This document shows, one piece after another, positions 11,215 through 21,949 of a stretch of DNA of 64,000 bases. The DNA comes from Chenopodium formosanum (taxonomy: Eukaryota > Streptophyta > Magnoliopsida > Caryophyllales > Amaranthaceae). The first letter of the stretch is position 1. The number at the start of each line of letters is the position of its first letter. The DNA is taken from positions 13,529,632-13,593,631 of the forward strand of contig CM044867.1 of the NCBI GenBank assembly GCA_024500155.1, in the 5' to 3' direction. Both the position numbers and the translations under genes were made by a program. Under the pieces are notes generated by a model. It was not told where the DNA came from. It did no database searches and worked only from the letters and a program-made list of their open reading frames with translations.

Positions 11215-11462
11215 GATGAAATAGAGGAGGTAGTTTCTTCTACAAAGGGTGTTGTCGTGTGAGTTACTCTGGGTACTTTTATGTTTGTTCTTTTGCTCAT
11301 GTAAATCGTAAGTTTAATATGGTGGCTCATCTAGTAGCTCGAGGTGACATCAGTGACAATGTGGAGGTTGTACGTTTTTGTTCCTTTCCCCAACGTATCT
11401 TAAATTTGGCGCAATTGGACCTTATTTAATAATATGAGCACTTATCTTGGTTTCAAAAAAAA
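11215..11462 (+). mobile_element. 3' end of an L1-type LINE with poly(A)
   Basis: The plus-strand frame ending at about 11428 gives CSFAHVNRKFNMVAHLVARG and then FPQRILNLAQLDLI and a stop. This is the usual C-terminal RNase-H-like end of plant L1 ORF2 (the HVxRxxNxxAHxLAR pattern). A short 3' untranslated part and an A-rich tail (11457-11464) follow directly. The upstream part is lost. Confidence 0.65.
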
Positions 11463-12246
11463 AAATAGAGATATTTCTGTCACTTGGTCATCACATTCCC
11501 ATGTTACCTCAATAATCAGTTCTGGGCTCATGACGTTAAATCATGGGAACATGACTGTTGTAGAGTGAGTGGGAAGTCGTTTAGAGTTTATGGGTTCACT
11601 GTAAATAGAGACCTGTAAACTTTAAATGACTCACTAGACTTGAAAAACATTCTTAAAATATCTTTGAGCTTTCTTTTTTGAGTTTGAGTTCCTATTGCTT
11701 AAGTTTTTCTACACACTAAAAGGGTTGAGTAACTCTTGTTGTAGTTATGCTTTGAGCTGAGCCTATGCGTGTAAGAGAGTGCTTTACAATCGAAGCTTGT
11801 GAGGATGGTTGTTTCAGGGAACAACTATGGGAACTTGAGTTTATTAAGAAACTCAAGTAGAGGTCCAAATAGGATAGAACAGAGCAATTACCCTATAGCG
11901 AAAAGTGTATAGTAAAATCCCTAGTAGGTCGTGGCTTTTCTTCTTGATTGGGCCCAAGAAGTATCCACATAAAAATCCTCTCTTGCATTTTCGTGTTCCT
12001 TATACCTTACGTTTAAAACTGCACTTTAATTTTTCTAAAGTCCCGTCTACAATTCACCCCCCCTCCTCTTGTGGAAGTTCATCTGGTTAACACCCTCTTT
12101 TTTTTTAAAACAAAAATGCATTACTTGAGTTTGAACATTTACCGAGGTGTAACTTTGACATTTAATATCTTTAATCAGAAATCAGGAAAAGAAAAATTTA
12201 CAAAAAATATTTCATTAAGTAGAAATTATGACTAGTTCAACAATAT
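11463..12246 (+). other. Possible old copia LTR remnant
   Basis: No gene is seen. The phrase CTACAATTCACCCCCCCTCC at about 12047-12066 and the preceding stretch resemble the 3' edge of plant copia LTRs, but I find no partner LTR or target duplication, so this is a weak call. Family C begins at 12247. Confidence 0.3.
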
Positions 12247-13131
12247 TGATAGGCGTGTCACGTACCTAACAAAAATAACCTAACAAGACCACTACTATGT
12301 AGATGGGCAAGTAAGGGCAGATCCCAAGAGACTATGGTTCAACTAATTAATTATACTCAAGTAACTACTAAGCAAGTAGCCAAATAAATAAGTAAGAATT
12401 AATAACTAAAGAACTAATTAAAATGATTAAATCTAAGTAATATGATAAACTAATGCTAAAAACATCCAAGATCAAGCATCACCACGAATACAATTAATGC
12501 AATAATCGTTCTACCCCTAACATATAATTCAAATGATTAATGAGGAAAAGTAATCCCTATATAGTACCAATGGTCTCTCCCGAGTTATCAATGGCTTCCC
12601 TAATCACAATCAAGTCTACTTCCATGGAATCATCTAAATTAAAGACTTTGAGCACATTACTCTAACTTCCTAATCATTTATTCAACTATCCCCGTGATGA
12701 ACTTCAAACCCATAACTGATTTATTCAAATCCGTCAAAACCCAGCTCCCGTTGTGACTAAAACAATGGATTTATAACAATACTAATTATCCCAAATCTAG
12801 TATTGGCATGAGCACAATCAATTAAGCATATCAATTGCAATTATCATTAGAGAATTTAAAGAATTAAATCATGCATTAATCATATTCGGGTTCCGCTAGA
12901 TCTTGGAATAAGGAAACTACTCACACATATTAATGAAAACAATAACAAGAATTAAAGAAAGCATAATTAATAATAAAAGGAATTAAAGAGAATAAGAAAA
13001 TACCAAATCTTGAATTATGAGAGATAAATGAAGATACTTGAGGGCATAATCTTGAATTACAATAAAAATAAAGTCTAGAGAGAAAACTAGGGTTCTAAGA
13101 TGATAAATTGTGAAAATATAATCCTCAAGAG

Positions 13132-13139
13132 TATTTATA
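13132..13139 (-). promoter_or_regulatory. TATA box of the family C LTR
   Basis: TATAAATA in element sense, about 75 bp downstream of the nearest palindromic word. Confidence 0.6.
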
Positions 13140-13204
13140 AGAAGGCTAAAAGATAGGATTAATTAAGGAAAGAAATCGGATTAAAACCGACAAAATTCGT
13201 CCAG

Positions 13205-13528
13205 GCATGGGCATGTCAAATTCTGACATGGGTGTGTCTCGCTGGAATGGCACTCACAGCAGCTACGACACTCGTAAAGACATGGGCGTGTCTCAAATTG
13301 GCATGGGCGTGTCTTGCTGGGTCAACCTCACTCAATGAGGCATGGCCATGCCCGCATTCAACACTGGCATGCTTCCCTTAGAATATAGCAACTAGCTCGA
13401 AACACTCGACTCAACATGGGCGTGCCATAGATGAACATGGGCGTGCCTTAGATGAACTTCAACTTCCAAACTTTCTGCCTTCTCAAAACACATTGACAAG
13501 CCCATGCCTCAGAGTGACATGGGCGTGT
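13205..13528. repeat. Five pairs of a 12-bp near-palindrome, each pair at 21-bp pitch
   Basis: The word is close to RCATGGGCGTGY. Centres lie at 13210.5/13231.5, 13285.5/13306.5, 13345.5/13366.5, 13419.5/13440.5 and 13501.5/13522.5: in every pair the step is 21 bp. Distances between pairs vary (about 60-82 bp), and the intervening sequence is unrelated. The second member of the third pair is only a half-site, and the first member of the last pair is decayed. Confidence 0.85.
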
Positions 13529-13814
13529 CTGGCTGGAAATCACCCTTAAATGAATTTAGCTTCAAACTTTGGCTTTCTAGATGAATTCCAAGCTATGATC
13601 ACGATCTGCAACTTTGTAAAACCTCCAAAAATCTTAGTTAAATCCTGAATTTCATCAAAAACAACGAAACTACCCATAAAAGCACAACATGATCACAACC
13701 AAACCAAAACAAGCTAAAATAAGCTATGAACAATTAATTTAAGCTTGAAAACTACCTAAATGAACTCTAAAAACACGCATAATATACGTCTTATCAAACT
13801 CCCCCAACTAGAGC

Positions 13815-13834
13815 AATGCTTGTCCTCAAGCATT
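13815..13834 (-). other. Hairpin next to the polypurine tract (family C)
   Basis: AATGCTTG-TCCT-CAAGCATT, an 8-bp perfect stem with loop TCCT on the plus strand (AGGA in element sense), 18 bp from the LTR edge. Confidence 0.75.
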
Positions 13835-15197
13835 CAAACATGGAACACAAGAAGAGTAAGATAGACGCTCAACAAGAATATATGTGCCAATGAATTAAAA
13901 CCAAGTGAAAAACAAGAAATGCATGTCATTTGTTATAAAACCACCATAAACTTCAAGCACTCGGAAACGACAACCAATCATTCCACACATCTCCCCTAAC
14001 TAACCCATTCATATATGAATAGCATCTCACTTTAGTTGTGCAAATAAAACAAACAAGCCACTCATGTGTTCATAACGGCTAGAATAAGAAATCACTCATC
14101 CTAATTGCAATTATGCACGTCGACTTCATGAAATTGTCCTCTTTAGATTTGCTAATAGAGTTTCTCCACTTGTAAAACGATGATGCAAGTACGGAAGTCA
14201 TGAGATTTTAAATAAGGGTAGGCTTGGTTATATGGGGTTAGACGATGTCATTTGGGAATGTGTTGCTCAAAAATAAAAAAAATCCTAATCCCACTACATA
14301 GCCAAATGTCAGGTTCAAACCAACCTTATATCCTCCTCATATCACAACATATAAGCATGCCCTTTCTCTCACTTTTCTTCACAAGAAAACATATATGTCT
14401 ATGACAAATATTGCCTTTCTTTCTTCTTCATGAATTTCCAACTCGAATTCTCATGAAATTTTCACATTTTTCTCATTTGCTCATCTTTTTTCTCTCTTTT
14501 TTTCAATTTTTTATTTTTCTTTTTGAAACTTAGAGCATCAACAAACTTATTTTTCTAAAATTTTTCATTTTTTCATTTTTGCTCTTTTTTTCTAACTTCC
14601 TTTTTTCCTTTTTCTTTTATTTTGCAGACACAACTCAACATGGCATCAATAATACATTGATTCTCCATCAACTAATATAAACTTACAAAAAGGCTCTAAG
14701 GCATAAAATTTTAAGGCGTCAAAGAAGGGGAATCATGGCTCAAATTGGTTCATCCTAAGAGTTAATGTAAAATAAAAAGAAAATGGAATAAGCATCAAGC
14801 ACCTAAGAAGTTTTGACTCTAATTATCTAGATAGAACTTCAATCACTCTTCCACATTGCATCATAAGTCTCAAATAATCGCAAAGAAAATCCAAGAATCA
14901 AATTATATACAGGAAAATCTAACACACGTGAAAAGAATAAATGAAATAAGATGTACCAGTCAAAAATGGCTCAAAAGTCTCACGTAGGTACACAAGCTAT
15001 CCATATTGGTCGAGCGAGGAGACTATTCTAGCCACAAACAAGTTCAATCCCAAGCTAATTAGTGAATGGGTTTTCAAAAACAAGTTTTTCAATTTTTAAA
15101 ATCACACATATATTATATATCATCATCGAGGCATAGTCGTATAAAGACGCTAGATAAATAACCCAAAGCAAAAAGTAATCCCTCCCCCAAGCTAAAC

Positions 15198-15219
15198 TTC
15201 ACATTGTCCTCAATGTGAA
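15198..15219 (-). other. Second hairpin after an internal tract-like word (family C)
   Basis: TTCACATTG-TCCT-CAATGTGAA, a 9-bp perfect stem with the same TCCT loop but a different stem; it follows TCCCCCAAGCTA at 15183-15194. Confidence 0.7.
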
Positions 15220-15391
15220 CATATATCGAATAAGAACAAGCAAGGGAAAGAGAAAACAAGGCCCTACTGGCCAGAGGAGGGATCATACCTAGGGGCGAAC
15301 CTGGGACCGCCCTCAAAATAATGTCACATCATATCCTCAAGACACTAAAGAAAACAAAAACAAGAAAAAAGAAAATAAAGGGAAAATAAAA

Positions 15392-17063
15392 CAAAAAAGG
15401 GAATAGGTTGCCTCCCATTTAGCGCTTGTTTAAGGTCTTTAGCTCGAACCCTCTTAAGTAGCTCAACGTGGGTCACCAGACAAAGAAGATACTCCGTGGT
15501 ATTGCTCATTAATATATCCACCTCGAAACTGCTCCTTCAAATTAGAGTTGATGTGCTTTGTGTCTAAGCTTACTTTGATGTAGCTAAACCCATCATGTGG
15601 TGGAATATTGTCCTTTTTGCTCACAAGATTTCAATTAGAGACACACTTATCAACTAAAGGGTTAGTATCATCAATTCTCAAACAAGTACCACCATCAAAA
15701 GTAAATTTATGGTCATTAAAAAGCTTATACACAACTTATTTATCCTGAGCTCTAATGGTCACTTGTCCTTTAGGAACATCTATTAAAGCTTGACTTGTAG
15801 CAAGAAAAGGGCGACCAAAGATGAGTGGGATCTTAAGGTTTCTTTCATATCCACTACAACAAAGTCAACGGGAAAAACAAGTTCACCAATCTCAACTAAT
15901 ACATCTTCAACTACACCTTTAGGAAGTCTAATAGTCCTATCAGCCATTTGAAGAGATATGGGGGAGCGTTTACGTTTTTTCAAACCTAATTTGTCATACA
16001 CCGAAGAAGGCACTAAGTTAACACTAGCACCTTGATCACACAAGACCCTATCAAAATATGGTTCGTTTATCATACAAGAGATTGTAAAACTACCAGGATC
16101 ATGCAATTTAGGTGGTAAGCTATCATGTAAAAGATCAGGACATTTCTCCTTTACTACCAAACTTTCTAATTTCTTATCATTATGATCATGATCTAGAATT
16201 CCTTTCACAAATAAGGCATTTGAATTACAAGATCGGAAAAAGGAATGGTAGCATATACCTTCTTAAGAGTCTTAAAATACTTCCCAAAATGCTTATCGAG
16301 CACGGCTTTTGATAACCTTTGCGGAAAAGGCATCGGTTCCTCATAGGCTTGTGGAGAGAGATAAATGGGACCTTCATTCTCATGCATTTCTGTTTTCGAC
16401 TCCAAATTGCACACTTTCTCCTCTAATCCCCCCTTAGTCAACTCATCTCTCTTCACGAAAATTGTATTGTATTGTTTCGTTTGGACATTTTCTTGATATT
16501 GAAGAGTTGATAGATGACTCACTTGTTGTGATAGTTGAGAAAGGAGTGTTTCTATCCTCTTATTTTGAGCAACGAGAAATTGGATCGAGTTTTCAAAATA
16601 TTCATTATGCTTTGCTTATAACTCAAATTGTTTTGATATAAGCTCTTGTTGTTGTTGTGAGGAAGTAAAAAAGGTCTCCATAACGGATTCAAGATTTGAA
16701 GATTGAGGTGGTGGTTCGTGCATGGGATGATGATTAAAAGGTGCCCTTGCTTGAAAAGCGGGTGGTGGTGGAGGATTCACTATAGCTTGGGTGTTCTTGT
16801 ATGATAACCCTTGATGATTTCTCCACCCTTCATCGAATGGCCTTGTGAAGGTCGTGGTATAAAATGCATTAGCTTGCTCAATTGTCATTCCATCATAATT
16901 GGGTTACACTCCCGCGCAGTATGGCCTTGCAACCCACACATCTGATAAGTTTCATTGAGGGTCAAGAGGACTCAGCTTGGAGTGGATTGACTTTATGAGT
17001 TAGTGCCTGCATAGGACTAGTCAACATGGTTAGAGCATCAACATCATGTTTATTACCTATGTT
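15392..17063 (-). pseudogene. Family C gag 3' part and protease, degraded
   Basis: Reading from 17063 down: a knuckle-like QMCGLQGHTAREC near 16930, where the first Cys has become Tyr; a Gln/Pro-rich gag tail (16888-16616); a stretch with GPIYLSPQAYEEPMPFPQRL (about 16370-16310), the usual lead-in to the Athila protease; and the protease itself (16208 to about 15783: LCDQGASVNLVP, then VEIGELVFPVDFVVVDM). The catalytic motif reads DQG. A frameshift near 15830 moves the FLLQVKL/ALIDV part to another frame. The frame in the conserved block near 15430 reads LKQALNGRQPIP and then stops. Target duplication GATAG of the Tat element abuts at 17064. Confidence 0.7.
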
Positions 17064-17068
17064 GATAG

Positions 17069-17578
17069 TGTTTTGGGTGTTTTTGTCCCTTGGGAGAGTT
17101 ACAGCTCGAAGATTGGTCCTAAGGGCTTCTGTACCTGCAAAAACCACGGAGACACCGGTTGGGGGTGGTGCTCCGCCTCCAACGCTCAAGTTAGTAACTT
17201 GAAGGAGAGTAATAAATGCGGAAATTAAGATGGGGATCTGCTTGGATTCCAAGCTCAGGTGTTCTCTGATGAGAGAGAAAGTAGGATGTAATAAATGTTG
17301 GGTGAATTTCTGAATGTCCCCCATTTTGGGGGAATATCTCCCTATTTATAGGGTCCTTGGGAAAGGTGCCCTATCCTAGGTCATTTAACCTAGGATTGGT
17401 GGGCTGCGCCGTCAAAAGGCGAATCTCTCGGGAATTGGGCCTTGAAGGCCGCAATTCTTTAAAGGTTATCTGGAGTCGCCACGTGTCTATTTAGGGTTGG
17501 TCTAGGATGACACGACACCTTGTGACACGTGGCGCTTCCTCATTGGTCCACATGTCTAGGGTAAAAAATCCCCAAACA
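17069..17578 (-). repeat. 3' LTR of the Tat element
   Basis: 510 bp, TG...CA ends, TATA box TATAAATA in element sense (plus-strand 17343-17350). Upstream of the box (17470-17540) it has two inverted G-box-like words, GCCACGTGTC and GACACGTGGC. It matches the other LTR except for one base. Confidence 0.95.
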
Positions 17579-17586
17579 TTTGCCCC

Positions 17587-17624
17587 TCACAGGTGCCACG
17601 TGGCAGGCCACGTAGGACCTGTGA
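17587..17624. other. Inverted repeat beside the polypurine tract (Tat element)
   Basis: Arms TCACAGGT (17587-17594) and ACCTGTGA (17617-17624) are perfect 8-bp complements; the loop contains the palindrome GCCACGTGGC (17595-17604). The left arm starts 8 bp from the LTR edge and overlaps the purine tract of the element; it also lies in the promoter of the antisense gene. Confidence 0.7.
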
Positions 17625-17780
17625 CACGCGTCACTCAACAAGGGGTGAACAGTAAAAAACGGGGGTTTTGACGGCTTTGACGCCGTTTCACCCCCTATAA
17701 ATAGGGTTTTACCGCCCCCCCCTCCTCTCTCTTCTTTACTTTGCATAATTTGACTTTCTAGAGAGAGAAAAGAGAGCTTT
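17595..17780 (+). promoter_or_regulatory. Promoter of the antisense gene
   Basis: The plus strand shows G-box-like palindromes GCCACGTGGC (17595-17604), CCACGTAGG (about 17608-17616) and GACACGCGTCAC (about 17623-17634), then a TATA box in CCCCCTATAAATAGGG (TATAAATA 17695-17702), and about 30 bp further a CT-rich stretch typical of a plant transcription start. None of this is needed for the minus-strand element, so it supports an independent transcript. Confidence 0.7.
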
Positions 17781-18187
17781 TAGAGAGAGGTGCTCTGATC
17801 CCGGTTGCGTTCAAGCAAGTTCCAGATTTCCGTGTGCTCTTTCAAAGTCACCCGGTCACCGGTTGCATTCCAGATTTTCTTTCCAGAACTCAAAGTAAGG
17901 TAACCATCCGTTTCCTTTCTTTAAGTCTTCCATTTTTTTTTTTTTTTTTTTTTTCTTTTTCTTCTTTTCTTGAGCTTGTATACATCGAATTCCGGCTGTA
18001 TACATTAATTTTCAAAAACTTGAACAAAAATAAGATGAATTCTCCATTTGCACACACGGCACTGCCTAGGACTCTCAGTCGGTCACCGGGATCGGCTGAG
18101 TCTAGAACCGGGGGTGCCTTGTCTGGAGTTTCTGGAGTGCTTTGCTCATCTCCGGCTTCTTCCCTCTCTGTGTCTGTGCAGGACACA

Positions 18188-20775
18188 ATGGCTAGAACAA
18201 AACAGACGGCTACCAAGCCGAGGAGGCGGCGCACTAGGGAAGTGCCCGCAAGTGAAGTAGTGAGAGAGGAGGAGTACGAGGCGGCTGAGCAAAGCACCTC
18301 AGCTGAGGACACCCCGTCTTCCTCCAGCAGTAGCAGCAATTCTGGGGGAGACGGTGAGGATACCGCCTCCTCCCCTGAGCAGAATAACTCAGCTGAGGGA
18401 GCAGCTGAAGGGCAAGAGGGATCCGGCGAGGAAGAAGGGGATCTTGCCGAGGCTTACCGCCAGACGGTGCAAAAGAGTGTGAACCTGTATCCCACCAAAA
18501 CCCGGATGAAACCAGGGGACATAGCTCTCCTCGAAAGCGGCTTCGAGGCATTCAAAGAGCAGCACCCGTTTGGGGAGGATTGGGACATCATTGTCCCTCC
18601 GGCTAATGCTGTTCTGGCCTGGGGAGACGACATTGAGAACGCAGACAACTACTTTGTCTGCTACGAGGCGGTAATTGAAGCCGGCCTTCGCTTCCGCCTC
18701 CACCGCGGCATCCGGAAGATTCTGAAGGGATACGATCTGGGAGTGTGGCAGCTGACGCCTAACTCCTGGGTCAATATCCTAAGTTATATTGCCGCCTGCG
18801 AGCTCCAGGACATAGAGCCCAGCTTTACCGCCTTCGCCCATATGCACTATCTTAAAAGTGCCCCAGGCGGGTTTGGAGCGTGGTACACCATTTCCACGCT
18901 CCCGGAATATCTGATGTCTTTGGACAAGGTGTCAAAGTGGGGCGGCTGGAAGGATAAATGGTACTTGGTCTCTTCGCCAAGTCTAAGGATGAACAAGATC
19001 CTCCGGCGCTACAATAAGGAGCCGGCATTGATAGGCCAGAAGGCAGTTCGCCCGGCTCTTACTTCCAATGCCAGAGAGCAAATTAAAGAGCCGGAATTCT
19101 TCAAGACAACCACTGAGCCCTTGGGGGATGGGTCTCAGATAGTGGTTCCCAAAAATTGGATCCCCCACCCGGATTTCTTTAAGGACGAGAGATTCTTGTC
19201 CGCCTGCGGGCTGAGCACAATGTTTCCCAAGGGTAGATAAACTTACTCACCCGGCTTTTTTCGCCTGCTCTTTACTTTTATGCTTTTGAACTTGTCTCAG
19301 TTCTAACACTTGATATTCCATGGTGCAGAGGAAGCTAAGAGGATGGTCGACCCGGCTAAGACCCCTCAGAAATCTGCGGCTCAGCTCCGCAAAGAAAACA
19401 TATTGGCCAAGAAGGCCAATATTGAGGCCAAAAAGGTCAAGAAAGGAGGGGTAAGATTTTCCCTCCTTACTTGTATATATTTTTTATTTTTCTTTTTTTT
19501 TTTTTTTTTTTTAACACCAGATGAGTGACATTTTCATTATCTTTGCAGGCCTCATCCGGCATTCTTCCCCGGTCCGTAACCAAGGTCCTGAAAAGGCCTG
19601 GAGAGGACAACCTCCAGAAGCCGGCTCCTAAGTCCGGCAGAAAAACGACTTCAACATCCTCTGGTGTTAATGCCAGAGGTTTTCCAACAACCGGGGGTAA
19701 AGGCCCCGAGGCAATGGCTACTCTGAGTGGAAAATCAGAGAAGACCAAGAAAAAGCCGAATGCTCCTGAAGCATCGAAGGGTGGCGAGCCACCCAAGGCT
19801 GCAGGTGGTGCTGCAGCCGCTGGAGAGGAGCCGGCAAAGGAGGGCTCCAAAGGTAAGATACAAATTCCTTGGCCGCTTGACTTTATGCGCGTCAAGACTA
19901 TGACTGACCCTTCCGGGGGTTCTGTGAGTAGCCGGCAAAGAATGAATGCCAAATATGCTGCCAGTCTCTCACCAAGTCCTTCTTATGCTGCAGATGCTAC
20001 TTCTGCCCCTTCTACTGCCCCAGACCTGGCTGGGTTTGGGAAACGGATGGTGAGGACTCTCACCCAGTCGGAGAAGAACTCCATACCCAACCGCCACGAG
20101 GTCGATTTCGACCATATCCTGGGGCAGCTGGCGGAGGTAAGTGGAGCCGGAACTTTTTCATTTCCTAGCATTTCAACTTCTTTTTATTTCTTGAAAATCT
20201 GCTAAGTGTTTGTTTTCCCGGATGACCTTGATCAGGTTATGGTCCGGGTGGATGGACTCCGGTTGCCCTTCCGGAAAAAACAAGAAGAGGTAACTGATGC
20301 CAAAAGAAGGGCTCAAGCTAATCTCAACTCTGCTGAATATGCCTATATAAACTTTGATGTTGAGATTAAAGCTCTTGAGATGAAACAGGAGGAGCTGGTG
20401 AGGACCTTGACGACTGCCAATGACGAGGCAAACGCCAAGATTCAAGAGCTGGAGGCGCAACTGAAAACCGCCGGCTCCGACCTCAAGGCATTGGAGGGAG
20501 CCGACCAAGAGAACGTCTCCCTTAGAGCTGACAAGTCCCGGCTGATTGGGGAACTTGCCAGCTTAAAGGGCAAACATGCTGCTGAGCTCCAGGCGGAGCA
20601 GGCCCGGCTCATTAAGGAGAATGAGCGGGACAATGAGATCCGCCTGCGTTATGCATGGGGGCTTCTCTATCCTGAAGTAGACTTTGAAGTCTACAAGCTG
20701 AGGTACAACTACGCCACTGAGGTGTACGATGCCAAGGTCCTTCAGGATACTGCACCGGCTAGCTTCAAGGACTAG
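18188..20775 (+). CDS. Antisense spliced gene with a Transposase_28-like domain and a histone H3-like N-terminus
   Basis: I infer a 5'-leader intron (donor near 17901, acceptor TCTGTGCAG before 18180), then coding exons 18188-19232, 19329-19450, 19549-20136 and 20236-20775, joined by GT-AG introns that keep the frame. The start at 18188 is chosen because the acceptor lies 8 bp upstream; upstream ATGs in the same open frame would be intronic. The protein (about 764 aa) opens MARTKQTATKPRRRR, then a Ser/Glu-rich acidic linker, a globular part at about residues 85-345 like the putative gypsy-type transposon family (Transposase_28), a basic stretch, and a long coiled coil (about 640-740). The TAG at 20773 may be premature: the frame stays open for 49 more codons to 20925. 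Its role is unknown. Confidence 0.7.
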
Positions 20776-21949
20776 GCCTTGGAGAACAGGTTCGAGGTCT
20801 CCGATACTGAGGAGCCGGACCTGGATGAGATCATCAACATAGTGAACAAGGAAAATCAGCCGGAAACGGTTGAGATTCCGGATGATGGTCCTTCAGGAGC
20901 CCAGCCGGACGAGCCAGCAGCGTAGCTCCCTCTTCCTTTCTGCGGCAGTATGCCACCCTTGTTTTTCCGGCCTGCGAGCCGAGTAACTCTGTAATTTTTC
21001 TTTTTTATTTTTTGTATCCATGTACTCCGGATGTGTATCCGGTTAACAATTATTCTTGGCCTTAGAGCCATTTATTTTATGAAGTATACCGACCCGGTCG
21101 GTTTTCTTATACTCGCATAATTTTCAGTTTTTGTTTTTCAATTCTTCATATATGCTCAACATATGCTTGTGAATTTGCCTAACTTATAAAAGCATGCGGC
21201 GAACTCTTTTCCGGCTATACTTGCCCCTGGACGATTGTGCGGCTGGTTCATATCAAGGCAACCAATCTTAATAGACTGCCCCGAACCAGGCGCACAGCCG
21301 GCCAAATAGTAGGCACGCAGCCTCTGCCCCAGTCGGTGTCAAACCGTTTGGGTTAACTTTGCAGCTGTTTATGTAAAATAGGGGTTTGCCCCTAAAATAC
21401 ACAACTTGGAAAAAATTTCTCTAAGTAAAAACATTCAATATTTCTCCGGCTGATAATTGTAGCCGGAAAATTCTAATTTAGAAGTTACTTTAGAGAAACA
21501 AAAAGGCACAAGTGGCTATGAGTTGGCTATTCAAGCCACTCAATTGTCGCCGCCTGTATGAGATTATAGAACAGGCATGAGGGCTGTTCTCTGCGACGAT
21601 TGCACCCGGAGGGGTGTCGCCGGACGCCTATAGCCGCAGTAGGATAGGCGAATTTCAAGAAAATAAACAACCATCTGGCCCTTGACCTCAGATCTAGCTT
21701 CTAGACCGGTTGGGTAGCTGCTAAACGGTTTTGTGCTTAGCTTTGGGATCCGGCTGTTAGCCTCTTGTCACTATGGACTTTCGTTATCATGCACTAAGTA
21801 TAAAACTTAGTTTTTATCTGGCCATTGGCCTCCGGTTATTTATTCATTGTAGACAGTAGTTTGGGTAAACCCAGACGGAAAATTAAAAGACAATAAATGA
21901 AACAAAAGCATTTCTCATTAACCCTTTTTGTTACAAAAATTTACAATAC
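20776..21949. other. 3' part of the antisense gene and convergent spacer
   Basis: 20776-20925 continues the antisense frame after the TAG, coding an acidic tail, and probably belonged to the protein. 20926-21949 holds no gene; it separates two convergent units, the antisense gene and the pol region ending at 21950. CCGG-rich words are frequent. No clear terminator is seen. Confidence 0.55.

Larger units (their letters stand above)
12247..13796 (-). repeat. 3' LTR of family C
   Basis: It begins TGATAGGCGTG and ends ACGTCTTATCA, giving TG...CA termini. A C-rich word (CTCCCCC) directly to the right is the polypurine tract in element sense. The preceding five bases are AATAT; the matching duplication is not available. 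In element sense it holds a long palindromic-word cluster (13205-13528), then a TATA box (TATTTATA on the plus strand, 13132-13139). Confidence 0.75.
13797..15391 (-). other. 3' non-coding part of family C
   Basis: About 1.6 kb without a gene. It starts with the polypurine tract (CTCCCCC at 13799-13805) and a hairpin, and has a second tract-like word with its own hairpin at 15183-15219. The middle (14440-14640) is T-rich low-complexity sequence. At about 15408-15438 lies GGTTGCCTCCCATTTAGCGC, the counterpart of the block that codes the end of the A and B proteins. Confidence 0.6.

Noticed and set aside
11004..11330. Minus-strand frame of 108 codons
   Set aside because: It is opposite a degraded plus-strand coding relic and the L1 3' end; no motif supports it.
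13205..13528. CRISPR-like array (short repeats with spacers)
   Set aside because: Spacing varies between pairs, the words are only 12 bp and near-palindromic, the DNA is eukaryotic and the cluster is in an LTR upstream of a TATA box.
17834..18187. An upstream start extending the antisense protein by 118 residues
   Set aside because: The extra part crosses a T-rich stretch and ends in a good 3' splice site; it reads as a leader intron and not as protein. Transcripts could decide.
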